Origin: Polyangiaceae bacterium
GTDB lineage: Bacteria; Myxococcota_A; Polyangia; Polyangiales; Polyangiaceae
Direction of reading: 5' to 3'
DNA length: 64,000 bases
NCBI GenBank assembly: GCA_947475525.1
Contig: CANJMI010000021.1
Span: forward strand, 1-64,000
The notes under the pieces were generated by a model. That model was given only the letters and a program-made list of their open reading frames with translations, did not search any database and was not told where the DNA came from. The translations under genes and the position numbers were made by a program. Shown here piece by piece: positions 1-8,321 of this stretch (position 1 is the stretch's first letter; each line of letters opens with the position of its first letter).

Positions 1-315
1 CAAGGTGAAGCGCGACTTCGGCTCCGCCCACGGCACGCGCGCTTGCCGCACGCCGTGCTCGTCGCAACGAACGCGTGGGATACGAGCATGCAGGTGCGTC
101 TCGAATTGGCAGCTATCGAGATGCCGCCATGACCGCTCCTCGTCGTGATCGTGCAGCGGACAGGCAAGTCCGCATTCCGGGCAGCTGAAGTTGGTGTCTC
201 TGCGATGCTCAGCGTAGACGCTCACGCGCTGCGCCTTGACGTCCAAATCGACTTGCCCGACATGCCACGGCGACGTTAGCCCCAGGAGGTGGGCGTAGAG
301 CTCGGTGTCCTTCAT
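1..315 (-). CDS. ISL3-family transposase, N-terminal part (runs off window)
   Basis: The reading frame opens with ATG at 315 and runs to the left edge without a stop, giving 105 residues beginning MKDTELYAHLLGLTSPWHV. It has the ISL3 N-terminal layout: a strand with VDLDVKAQRVSVYAEHR, then a zinc-finger-like CPECGLACPLHDH, a segment with RSWRHLD, and RVRCDEHG followed by VPWAEP. These match the zf-ISL3 and helix-turn-helix entry region of ISL3 transposases, which cut and join insertion-sequence ends. The DDE catalytic part would lie outside the window, so intactness cannot be judged. No inverted repeat was identified in the 210 bases between this start and the next gene. Confidence 0.85.
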   Translation of the reverse strand, partial: MKDTELYAHLLGLTSPWHVGQVDLDVKAQRVSVYAEHRRDTNFSCPECGLACPLHDHDEERSWRHLDSCQFETHLHARIPRVRCDEHGVRQARVPWAEPKSRFTL

Positions 316-525
316 GCCGTCAAGGTTACACCGTCACGCCCACCCGTTTCCCGGATGAGCTCGATTTTCTGCGAGCTTTTTGGGATTATTTGAGGGGATG
401 GGTCAGCAGGTCAGGAGGAGGTGACTCTGAGCGGAAAGTTGTGGGTGCGCCGCGGCGTGCACACCGTAAGCCAGTAACGAGGGGCCGTTCCTTGGTCGGC
501 GGTTCGCTACGACTCGGGCATCCGG

Positions 526-1644
526 TCAGGCGGGGGGGGCACCGAGGGTCGCGGCTCGCGCCAGGAAGCGTCGCTCGACCGTGTGAAAAAACACTCGAGA
601 CGTGACTACGGCCACTGGCACAGCGGTGAGGGCCATCGCGAGGTGTGGCAACCCGAGAGTGGCAAACGCCCACCCCCAGGTCGCGAGGGCGAGAGGGTGG
701 AAAAGGTAGAGTGAATACGACGCCACGCCGAGTGCCACGAGCGCTGCGAACGGGGCGCTGCGCGACTGCACGAGGCCGCACGCGCGAACAACGACGAAGG
801 CAAACACAAGGGGGCCGACGAGCGCCACCGTCTCGTTGCCGAGCATGCGGCCAAGCTCGACGCCGAGAAGGGCGCGCACTCCGAGACGCAGGACGGGGCT
901 CATTGCGATGGAGCCGACGCAGAGAGCGACGAAGCTACGGAGGCTCGTTGGACGAGGAGCGCCGCGGGCCACGAGCGACTCGGCGAGGCAACAGCCAAGG
1001 GACCACTCCCAAAGGCGGCAGATGAAGTTGGTCTTGACGATGGTGCCAAACCACGCGGGCGCGTCGAGGCTAATCCCCCGGGCGAGGAGCGACACGACGG
1101 CGAGCGTTGCCGTCATGCGGACGAAACCGAACCGTCGCGAGCCTGCCAGGAGCAGCGGATAGAGGAGGTAGAAATGCGTCTCGACCGCGATGGTCCAGAG
1201 CACGGAATTGATGCTGCTGATGGCGCTCGGAACGAACGAGTGGACCATCGCGAGGTGCAGTCCGAACTGCGCGGTGGTTGGCTTCGATAGCAGTGAAGAC
1301 CCCGCGAGCGACCACGCGGGCAGCGCGAGGGCGAGCAGCGCACTCAAGACGAGCGCGACCAGATGCGGCGGGTAAATGCGCACGAATCGCCGCTCGAAGT
1401 AAGGGCGGAGCGCGAGTTCGGCGGAAGGGTCGGCGGCGCGGCGGCGCGCCATTGGAAGGTGGATGCAGAGGCCGCTCAGCACGAAGAAGAGGCCCACGCC
1501 CCAAGCGCCAAGGCTCTGTTGCACAACCGAGGTGAGCCAGGTCGCCGTGCCGGGGGCGCCGGGGCCAGGATCAGGGCAGTGGCGAACGTGGCTGACGACG
1601 ACGGCGAGCGCTGCGACCGCGCGAACGACGTCGATGCCGATCAT
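526..1644 (-). CDS. acyltransferase family 3 membrane protein (OafA/YrhL type)
   Basis: About 372 residues from ATG 1644; a GTG start at 1695 would add 17 residues and cannot be excluded. The N-terminus MIGIDVVRAVAALAVVVSH holds the R-x10-H arrangement typical of acyltransferase 3 proteins, where the His is essential for acyl transfer. It is followed by about ten hydrophobic segments, with FVLSGLCIHLP in the expected place after the second helix. The family moves acetyl or other acyl groups onto cell-surface sugars in the cytoplasmic membrane. The acceptor is unknown; no polysaccharide genes are adjacent. The downstream neighbour is the partial transposase, the upstream neighbour an RCC1 lipoprotein on the same strand. 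Confidence 0.88.
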   Translation of the reverse strand: MIGIDVVRAVAALAVVVSHVRHCPDPGPGAPGTATWLTSVVQQSLGAWGVGLFFVLSGLCIHLPMARRRAADPSAELALRPYFERRFVRIYPPHLVALVLSALLALALPAWSLAGSSLLSKPTTAQFGLHLAMVHSFVPSAISSINSVLWTIAVETHFYLLYPLLLAGSRRFGFVRMTATLAVVSLLARGISLDAPAWFGTIVKTNFICRLWEWSLGCCLAESLVARGAPRPTSLRSFVALCVGSIAMSPVLRLGVRALLGVELGRMLGNETVALVGPLVFAFVVVRACGLVQSRSAPFAALVALGVASYSLYLFHPLALATWGWAFATLGLPHLAMALTAVPVAVVTSRVFFHTVERRFLARAATLGAPPA

Positions 1645-1775
1645 GCGGCGTTGAAGTTCATCTCGCGGAGGGGAGGGGCTCTTCGAAGTCGGCACCGCAG
1701 ACTACGGCTAGCACACGCGCTTAAAAAAAAAAGCTTTTCGGGCGACACCAATCGCTGCCGCCGACGCGAATGACC

Positions 1776-3473
1776 TCAAGGCCCGAGGCCAGTGACCCGG
1801 TCCGCGCGCGCCCGAGAGTGACCGTCGCAGTTGGCTCCACTCTTTTCGTCACCGAGCTGGCCGCTCGCGCCGCAGCCCCAGCAGTAGGCGTTGCCGTCCG
1901 ACGCCACGACGCAAGTGTGTGTCGAGCCCAGAGACGCGTCCTTGACGAGGCCCGTTGGCAGACCCTCGACGATCCGAGGTTTGCCCGGTTGAGGCGCCGT
2001 GGGCGAGGTGGCCCCGAGCTGCCCAAAGCGGTCGTCTCCCCAACACTGGAATTGCGGGAGCGTTTTTCCAATCGGCGTGATGTCCGCGCAGGCGATGCCG
2101 CCTCCCGCGTAGACCGACTGAGGCTCTCCGGCCGCGAACACCAGGGTGGCCAGCTGGAGGGCCCCTGCTTTGTTGGATGGCATCGCCCCGAGTTGCCCGT
2201 GGTTGTTCGCACCTACGCCGACGATGAAGTTGCCACCGGCGTGGCCATAGCGAATGAGGTGAAAATCTCCGACACCGGACGAGTCACCGCTGCGCGAGCT
2301 TACGATCGCAAGCGGCACGGCGTTCTGCATGTTCGTGGCGACCCCGGTCCAATTGAATAGCAAAATGGGTAGAGATTGAGACGCTTGGTCCGGGAAGAAT
2401 TTTTGGCATTGCGGCACACTCGTGGCACTCGGCAAGTTGCCTGAAATGAAGCACCACTCGTCGCGCCCGGTGCCGAAACTTACGTACGGCACAGTCGGGC
2501 GACTTATGAAGGCCGCCGTGTTGCTTCCCCAGCATTCGTACTGGGTTCCGCCTTCGTCGCCGCAGACGACCGTGGCCGCTGCCGAGAGGCGTGTCACCGG
2601 CGCCTTAGGCTTGGGAAGTAGAGTGGGCTTGCCCATTGAGTCGCTGAAGCGTTTCCCCCAGCACATCACGGTGCCGTCTTTAAGTAGGGCGCACGAGTAA
2701 TCGAAGCCTGCGACGACCTGCGTCGCCCCGACCAAGTTAGGTACATCGAAGGGCACGAGCGACTGGGCCATGCCGGACGCCGGCACGCCGAGTTGTCCGT
2801 CCGTATTGTCGCCCCAGCACCGAACCGTGCCGTTTCTCAGGACCGCGCAGCTGTGGCCCGCGCCGTTGGGGGTGTCGAATCCGGCCGCAACCGAGAGCAC
2901 ACCGTCCGAGGCTTGCGCCGCCGTTTCAGTGAGGCTCGCGTCGTCGCAATTCGTGCCCTCGGGACACGTTGCGTCGGTGCAGACCCCTTCGACGCAGGTG
3001 GAGTTCGGGTCACACGGATTGCCTGAACAAACGCTGCGAAGCTCGACCATAAGCGTGTGCGGCTGGTGCTCGATGAACCGGAGCCTGCGGCGCGCCACGA
3101 TGCAGCCCACTGGCTTCGCGGGGTCGGCGCTCGGCTTGAGGTCTTTGCCGTAGCCGCTCGTTTGGCCGCACGCGTCGAGACCGACGTTGCGACTTGCGAC
3201 CACCTTCACGCCGAACTCCGCGGATCGGTCGCCATGCGGCACGACCACGAGCGTCCCGAGCGTGCCTTCCTTGCAGGTGACCGCCTCGGTGCTCGCGTCG
3301 CGCGTCTCGAGTTCGGAGGGGATGCCGACCGTGATCGCAACGCCGCCGAGCTCGTCGCAGGGGACATCCGTTACGAGCGTGAGCGTCACCTGCGTCGGGG
3401 CAAGGCAAGCCTCGCTAGCACCTAGAACGATGAGTACCCAGAGCGCGAGGCGAGTGGGGCTGCCGACGACCAT
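1776..3473 (-). CDS. RCC1-repeat lipoprotein
   Basis: 565 residues from ATG 3473. The signal peptide ends in a lipobox (GASEAC), so the protein should be lipid-anchored and exported. Residues about 25-160 form a beta-rich domain with paired Cys. A short Cys-rich stretch (CSGNPCDPNSTCVEGVC) follows. From about residue 195 come RCC1/alpha-tubulin-suppressor repeats, recognised by HSCAVLRNGTVRCWGDN, CALLKDGTVMCWGK, FQCWGDDRFGQLG and HTCVVASDGNAYCWG. Such repeats build a seven-bladed propeller and usually bind proteins; secreted versions are common in myxobacteria. No enzyme function is visible. The gene stands alone, with a non-coding stretch upstream. Confidence 0.9.
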   Translation of the reverse strand: MVVGSPTRLALWVLIVLGASEACLAPTQVTLTLVTDVPCDELGGVAITVGIPSELETRDASTEAVTCKEGTLGTLVVVPHGDRSAEFGVKVVASRNVGLDACGQTSGYGKDLKPSADPAKPVGCIVARRRLRFIEHQPHTLMVELRSVCSGNPCDPNSTCVEGVCTDATCPEGTNCDDASLTETAAQASDGVLSVAAGFDTPNGAGHSCAVLRNGTVRCWGDNTDGQLGVPASGMAQSLVPFDVPNLVGATQVVAGFDYSCALLKDGTVMCWGKRFSDSMGKPTLLPKPKAPVTRLSAAATVVCGDEGGTQYECWGSNTAAFISRPTVPYVSFGTGRDEWCFISGNLPSATSVPQCQKFFPDQASQSLPILLFNWTGVATNMQNAVPLAIVSSRSGDSSGVGDFHLIRYGHAGGNFIVGVGANNHGQLGAMPSNKAGALQLATLVFAAGEPQSVYAGGGIACADITPIGKTLPQFQCWGDDRFGQLGATSPTAPQPGKPRIVEGLPTGLVKDASLGSTHTCVVASDGNAYCWGCGASGQLGDEKSGANCDGHSRARADRVTGLGP

Positions 3474-4193
3474 AGCGCCAACGCTACCACGCGGAACACT
3501 GCAACATGCCTCCGAGCTGACCTTGACGCCGGCGCATGCGCTTCAGAGCGCGCACCCTGCTGCGTCGAAGGGCCACCAGCGAAGCTCTCCTAGAACGGAA
3601 CGCATTGAAGTGCAGGGCAACTCCGCTGCGACCGAGTGAACTCGCGTTCGGCAAGCCGCTCTGTGCTGCGCTTGACGGGTTCACCCTTCACCGTCCTTCA
3701 CCTCGCCACGCGCCCAGAAACGCTCGTCACCGCTGGCCGAGAGAAGCTGCGCTGCTACGCGTTGCGCTGGCCGGTCGCGTAAGAGCGGGTTGAGTTGTTG
3801 CCCGAGAAGGTTGTGCTCATCGTGCTCGAGCGCCCCTACGCCAGCGGTACTCGCCGTGGCGAGCACGTTGTGGCTTTTCGCGCGTGCGTTCGAAGTACGT
3901 CAATCTACGCAAGCGCGAGTTCACGCCAAATAAAACGTCCGTTCTGTTCGATAATCAAAGAATGTACTTCGTGCGGTGACTACAGTTGCCAAAGTCACCT
4001 GCCATCCACGTTCCAGGTTCGACCTCGCTTGTACTTGGCGTGTAGACGTTCGCGGCCGGACCCATCCTCTCAAGTAATCCCGAAAAGTTCACGGAGCCTC
4101 GCATGTTCCCGAAACACATTGGCGGACGCCGTCGTGGGCACGACGAGCTGGTCCTCGCGGGGCGCGGCGATCACAAGGTGCCAATGAAGCCAC
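3474..4193. other. long intergenic stretch without a supported gene
   Basis: About 720 bases upstream of the first modular lipoprotein gene. The open frames here lack convincing composition, signal peptides or recognisable motifs. The centre (about 3880-4030) is noticeably less GC-rich than the flanks. The only element I can support lies at its right end, the inverted repeat at 4194-4221. Confidence 0.4.
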
Positions 4194-4221
4194 TGACGTA
4201 CTGGCATTATGAGCGACGTCA
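4194..4221. promoter_or_regulatory. inverted repeat TGACGT-N16-ACGTCA upstream of lipoprotein A
   Basis: TGACGT at 4194-4199 and ACGTCA at 4216-4221 form a perfect 6-bp inverted repeat with a 16-base spacer. The same arms and spacer length occur at 5843-5870 upstream of lipoprotein B. Downstream in both copies lies a similar stretch with ACTTGAC followed by AACCC about 40 bases before the ATG, which may be the -35 region. An operator or activator site is inferred, not shown. Confidence 0.45.
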
Positions 4222-4290
4222 GAATCCGGCTCTGGGAGGCCCGCTTTTACTTGACTAACCCATAGGTTGGTTAGTACTGCACCCCCCCCA

Positions 4291-5523
4291 ATGAAGTTCC
4301 GAGCCTCCCGTATTTCCAAGTCAAGCCTTCTCGTTCTCTTCGCCGGGGCGCAGGCAGCTTACGCCTGCAATAGCGTGGAGACCGGAGGCTCAACCGGTGC
4401 CAACGGTTCGACGACCGCCACGACGAGCACGGGCGGCCCAACGTCGGCGACGACCTCAACCACCTCAACCACCTCGACGACTGGCGCGGGTGGCGCGGGT
4501 GGCGCGGGTGGCGCGGGTGGCGCGGGTGGCGCGGGTGGCGCGGGTGGCGCGGGTGGCGCGGGGGATTGCGCCTTCGTACTCGCTGGGTCGACGAAAACGC
4601 AGATTGCCAACGGCAACGGTGAACTCGCGTGTGACGCCGCGCACTACGCGGGCACGGTCTCGTACACCTGCGAGAACGGTACGTTCACGGCAGCCGGCGC
4701 GTGCGCGTGTGCGGTCGGGTACTCGGGCGCCACCTGCCAAACACCTGGCGCTAGCAACAGCGAGGCCAACTCTTTCATTGTGGCAGCAGGCATAGCCGAT
4801 GCGACACAATCGGCGGCGATTGATACGCTCGTGACGGGTTTGAAGACAGACGACCTCTGGACCAAACTAAAGGCCGCTTATCCATTTGTCGGTGGAACGC
4901 AACAATCGCATAAATTCAATCTGAAAGATCCGCGTGATCTCGACGTGGCGTTCAGGCTCGTGTTTTCGGGTGGCATCACGCATGACGCCAACGGAATCAC
5001 CGGGAACGGGGCGGATGGTTGGGCCAACACCTTCATCGTGCCGAGCGTTGAATTGGCGACGAGCGGCTCGGCGATTGGTGTCTATTCTCGTTCGCCAAAC
5101 AATGGGCAAAGTACTGAAATTGGCGTTTCGTCGAACTCGAATTTACCCATCCTGGGCCTAACGACTCGGAATGTAAACGGTGACACCTTCTTCGACGGAT
5201 ACGACTACGACACGCACCGACTTGTCGTCTCGAATCCGGACGGAAATGGTCTGTACGTCGGAAGCATCGAAAACGCGACGAGCCAGCGCCTTTTCAAAAA
5301 CAACAGCGAAATCGGGGTGGTTACCGCTCCGCAAACTCTAGGGCCGCCGAACACTTATGCGATCGCGGTGCTGGCACGAAACGATGCCGGGAACCTCGTG
5401 AACTTTTCAACGCGAAACCTCGCATTCGCATTCGTTTCAGACGGATTGAGCGTCGCGAACGTGGCGAACCTTTACGCGCGCGTTCAGGCGTTTCAGACAA
5501 GTTTGTCGCGCTCTGTCATGTAA
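4291..5523 (+). CDS. modular lipoprotein A (shared N-terminus, phage-like C-terminal domain)
   Basis: 410 residues from ATG 4291; this start is chosen over an upstream TTG because the paralogue at 5938 begins at the same codon. The signal peptide MKFRASRISKSSLLVLFAG ends in lipobox AAYAC. A Thr/Ser linker and a GAG repeat (residues about 65-91) follow, then a small Cys domain ending in CACAVGYSGATC, EGF-like in pattern. From about residue 155 the protein switches to a domain with FVGGTQQSHKFNLKDPRDLD, LVFSGGITHDANG and a C-terminal VQAFQTSLSRSV. I recall this as a LamG-like domain common in phage and metagenomic structural proteins. That assignment is from memory. Function is unknown; probably surface display. 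Confidence 0.75.
   Translation: MKFRASRISKSSLLVLFAGAQAAYACNSVETGGSTGANGSTTATTSTGGPTSATTSTTSTTSTTGAGGAGGAGGAGGAGGAGGAGGAGGAGDCAFVLAGSTKTQIANGNGELACDAAHYAGTVSYTCENGTFTAAGACACAVGYSGATCQTPGASNSEANSFIVAAGIADATQSAAIDTLVTGLKTDDLWTKLKAAYPFVGGTQQSHKFNLKDPRDLDVAFRLVFSGGITHDANGITGNGADGWANTFIVPSVELATSGSAIGVYSRSPNNGQSTEIGVSSNSNLPILGLTTRNVNGDTFFDGYDYDTHRLVVSNPDGNGLYVGSIENATSQRLFKNNSEIGVVTAPQTLGPPNTYAIAVLARNDAGNLVNFSTRNLAFAFVSDGLSVANVANLYARVQAFQTSLSRSVM
4483..4563 (+). repeat. 9-bp tandem repeat (ggcgcgggt) in lipoprotein A
   Basis: Eight exact copies of ggcgcgggt plus one degenerate copy, encoding Gly-Ala-Gly units in the linker. The unit is a multiple of three, so copy-number change alters linker length without a frameshift. 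The paralogue at 5938 has a shorter, less uniform version at about 6121-6171. Confidence 0.95.
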
Positions 5524-5610
5524 TTCGCCGCAGAACCGCGAACGAACAAAGGGAACGGTCCCTAGGTATTTTAAAGCTGTAAAAACCTCCCCATCGGGCA
5601 GGTACTCGTC

Positions 5611-5820
5611 TCAATCGTGCGCGAGCAGGACGGTTGCGGAAGCAGCAGCCTGCTCGGCGGCGAGGTCGAAGCACTGAAGGCCATTCCGTCGTTGCCATGT
5701 GCCAGCGTTTTCGTTGCCGGAACGCTTGTTTTCGCCATGGGCATCATCGGAACGACGGCGTCCGCGAGCCCGCTTGTGGCTTCGTTCGAAATCTCTCTCT
5801 GAAGCGAGTCCCCGGGGGCC
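5611..5820 (+). pseudogene. chimeric relic: 3' end of a 7703-type gene joined to 3' end of lipoprotein B
   Basis: Bases 5611-5676 are nearly identical to 7703-7768, the last part of the small minus-strand gene, starting exactly at its stop codon. Bases 5671-5820 are nearly identical to about 7536-7685, the last 42 codons of lipoprotein B plus the bases after its stop. The two homologies meet at a shared gcact (5671-5675). The order is the reverse of that at the intact locus. The reading frame of the lipoprotein tail (ending ASASPLVASFEISL) is still open to 5802 but has no signal peptide or promoter of its own. It is best read as a rearrangement scar. Confidence 0.8.
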
Positions 5821-5842
5821 GGCGTCACGTGCGACGCGCCAC

Positions 5843-5870
5843 TGACGTACCGCCATCATGATCCACGTCA
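5843..5870. promoter_or_regulatory. inverted repeat TGACGT-N16-ACGTCA upstream of lipoprotein B
   Basis: TGACGT at 5843-5848 and ACGTCA at 5865-5870, the same arms and 16-base spacing as at 4194-4221. The spacer is only partly conserved, suggesting the arms are what is kept. A TTGACA-like sequence lies about 35 bases further on, before the ATG at 5938. Confidence 0.45.
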
Positions 5871-5937
5871 GAATTCGGTTTTGAGGGGCTTGGTTTGACT
5901 TGACAACCCGATAGTTTAGCGGTACGCGCGCACCCCT

Positions 5938-7665
5938 ATGAACTTCCGAGCCTCCCGTATTTCCAATTCAAGCCTTCTCGTTCTCTTCGCCGGGGCGCAG
6001 GCGGCTTACGCTTGCAATAGCGTGGAGACCGGAGGCTCAACCGGTGCCAACGGTTCGACGACCGCCACAACGAGCACGGGCGGCCCAACGTCGGCGACGA
6101 CCTCAACCACCTCGACGACTGGCGCGGGCGGCGCGGGTGGCGCGGGTGGCGCAGGTGGCGCAGGTGGCGCGGCGGATTGTGACTTCACGCTCGCGGGGTC
6201 CACGCAAACGCAGATCGCGAACGGCAACGGTGAGCTCGCGTGTGACGCCGCGCATTACGCGGGCACGGTCGCGTACACCTGCGAGAACGGCACGTTCACG
6301 CCAGCGGGCGCGTGCGCGTGTGCGGTCGGGTACAAGGGCGAGGCCTGCGGCACGTGCGACACGGGGTACGACGCCGAGGGTGACACTTGCATAAAGAGCC
6401 CGTTGGGCTCGTGGGGTGGGCCCGGAAACCCCTCATCGAGCACGCTGATTGGCGGAATCGCTGCTACGGAGCCGCTTTTCACGCGTCACCTGTCCATTGT
6501 TGAGGGTTCGGTCTCCCTCACACCCGACACGGCCGGATTCGCGGCTTCAGGGTCCTTCACCGTTCCTGGCGGAGTCACAAGCCTGACGGCGTATGTGCTT
6601 GGTGCGGGCGGCGGCGGTAAAGGCGACTTTAGCCCTGGTGGCGGCGGCGGCGGAGCGGCGAAGCGGACGTTCGCAGTAATGCCGGGTGATATCATCCCCT
6701 TCATGGTTGGCGCAGGTGGCATAGGCTCCACCGGGGGTGGCTCCACTGATGGCGGCGACTCAACGCTCAACTTCGGGGCCGTCAGCCTCGTTGGCGGTGG
6801 CGGGATAGGCACTGTTGGGGGAACGGCGACTGGCGGTGACGTGAACGTGCCAGGCGGAGATGCACACAAGAGTGGCACCAACGTGAGCGGTGTCTGCAGC
6901 TCCGGCGGTGGCGCACCGCCCATCGACGACGGGCTCGTTCACTACGTCGTTGGGCCGGCGGGAGGCTGTTACCCAGCGGGCTCTGGAGGCTACGGTATTG
7001 CACAGTGGGGCCTTGTCGATACGGGCCCGGGGTTCTACTCGGCAGATCCCGGCGGCTGGCTCAGCCAGCCTGGCGGCCATGGTCTCGCTTTCGGAGGCGG
7101 CGGGGCAGCGGGCGGAAACTACTCTGGTCGCGGTGGCGACGGCGGAGGCGGCTACGTGTTCTTTTCGTGGGCCGCAGCCGCTCCCGTTTACCCAACCATC
7201 CTCGGAACGGCGGTCACGGCAAGCGCGCAACTCGACACGAGCGCCTGGGCGTCGGTCGTGGGCATCACGCCAAAGGAGACTCTGAACGGCGGCTCAATCT
7301 CGTATGCGGTCTCGTTCACGAACCGCGCGTCGTTCGTCATTCACAACGGAACGACGTGGCGGACGGTGATGAAAGGCTTCATGCCGAACACTCAGTCCGT
7401 CGGCTCCTACGAGCTGCAGTACAACAGTGCTACGGTGTACGGCTCCGAGACCTGGACCCGCTGCACCGAGAGCATCCTCACGGCGTGCTACGAGCAGGCC
7501 CTTGGTGTAGAGGCCAACCGCTTGAGCGGCGCCGCACTCAAGGCCATCCCGTCGTCGGCGTGGGCCAGCGTTTTCGTTGCCGGAACGCTCGATTTCGCCA
7601 TGGGCCTCAGCGGAACGACGGCGTCCGCGAGCCCGCTTGTGGCTTCGTTCGAAGTCTCTCTCTGA
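5938..7665 (+). CDS. modular lipoprotein B (shared N-terminus, glycine-rich C-terminal region)
   Basis: 575 residues from ATG 5938. The first roughly 130 residues are nearly identical to lipoprotein A: signal peptide, lipobox AAYAC, Thr/Ser linker, GAG repeats and the Cys domain. It then adds CGTCDTGYDAEGDTC and, from about residue 200, a glycine-rich domain opening FTVPGGVTSLTAYVLGAGG with AKRTFAVMPGDIIPFMVG. This resembles glycine-rich tail-fibre and adhesin domains. A beta-rich C-terminal domain (about 415-575) carries two Cys and ends ASPLVASFEVSL; its last part is the one found as a relic at 5671-5802. Function is unknown. The pair looks like one exported scaffold that has exchanged its distal domain. 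Confidence 0.78.
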   Translation: MNFRASRISNSSLLVLFAGAQAAYACNSVETGGSTGANGSTTATTSTGGPTSATTSTTSTTGAGGAGGAGGAGGAGGAADCDFTLAGSTQTQIANGNGELACDAAHYAGTVAYTCENGTFTPAGACACAVGYKGEACGTCDTGYDAEGDTCIKSPLGSWGGPGNPSSSTLIGGIAATEPLFTRHLSIVEGSVSLTPDTAGFAASGSFTVPGGVTSLTAYVLGAGGGGKGDFSPGGGGGGAAKRTFAVMPGDIIPFMVGAGGIGSTGGGSTDGGDSTLNFGAVSLVGGGGIGTVGGTATGGDVNVPGGDAHKSGTNVSGVCSSGGGAPPIDDGLVHYVVGPAGGCYPAGSGGYGIAQWGLVDTGPGFYSADPGGWLSQPGGHGLAFGGGGAAGGNYSGRGGDGGGGYVFFSWAAAAPVYPTILGTAVTASAQLDTSAWASVVGITPKETLNGGSISYAVSFTNRASFVIHNGTTWRTVMKGFMPNTQSVGSYELQYNSATVYGSETWTRCTESILTACYEQALGVEANRLSGAALKAIPSSAWASVFVAGTLDFAMGLSGTTASASPLVASFEVSL

Positions 7666-7681
7666 AGCGAGTCCCCGGGGG

Positions 7682-7696
7682 CCCCGCGACGCGGGG
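7682..7696. terminator. hairpin between convergent genes
   Basis: CCCCGC (7682-7687), loop GAC, GCGGGG (7691-7696): a perfect 6-bp GC stem between the stop of lipoprotein B (7665) and the stop of the minus-strand gene (7703). There is no T run. Its position suits a bidirectional terminator. Confidence 0.45.
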
Positions 7697-7702
7697 AGCG
7701 GG

Positions 7703-7999
7703 TCAATCGTGCGCGAGCAGGACGGTTGCGGAAGCAGCAGCCTGCTCGGCGGCGAGGCCGAAGCACTCGCGTAGGAGCCCGGTGGCGCCGTCGTGGTCCT
7801 TCTGTTCAACGACCGCACGAAGACCCATCGCCTTGATCACGAATTGCGGATCCGCAGCCATTTTCGCGACAAATGCGCTCGTGGCGGTGGCTGCGGTCGG
7901 CGCGTCGAGCCCGAGCAGCGCGGACAACACCTGCGCGGCTCGTTCGTGCTCAGTGGCCATGATGGCGCCTGCGAAGTCGCGGAAGGTTACCTTGCTCAT
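7703..7999 (-). CDS. hypothetical small soluble protein
   Basis: 98 residues from ATG 7999 (MSKVTFRDFAGAIMATEHER); an upstream ATG at 8017 would add six residues. The product is Ala-rich, predicted mostly helical, with no signal peptide, membrane segment or Cys pattern. I do not recognise a family. The last roughly 22 codons are duplicated at 5611-5676. It converges on lipoprotein B across a hairpin. Confidence 0.6.
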   Translation of the reverse strand: MSKVTFRDFAGAIMATEHERAAQVLSALLGLDAPTAATATSAFVAKMAADPQFVIKAMGLRAVVEQKDHDGATGLLRECFGLAAEQAAASATVLLAHD

Positions 8000-8321
8000 C
8001 GGCGACGCATAACACACGCGGCGGTTTCAACCAGCGCCCGTCCCGCCGTGCGCACTCAGAAGAAACCGGTCAACGAAACGCTGAGTGGCGAGAGCGTCAA
8101 GGAGACGGTCGCGGCGGGGTCCGCGCCAGACGAAGAGCCAACGTGCACCACTGTTTCGGCGGAGCGTGCTTTCAACTCTGAGGGCGCCGGTTGAGGGCTC
8201 GCCCGAGAACACGGGCACAAGGCCCCCGCGGCTGGCGCGCCTGCACGAAGGGAGCAGGATTGCCACAACACTCCACCTTGCCTTAAGCCGCTGACTCGCC
8301 TAACTCTCGCCGAGAAATCCG
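8000..8321. other. divergent intergenic region
   Basis: About 320 bases between two divergently transcribed genes; it must hold both promoters. I see no clear -35/-10 pair, repeat or RNA structure. Confidence 0.3.

Noticed and set aside
3795-4187. A 130-codon plus-strand frame in the gap before lipoprotein A
   Set aside because: Composition is irregular, with no domain or ribosome-binding site, and it overlaps the lower-GC non-coding patch.
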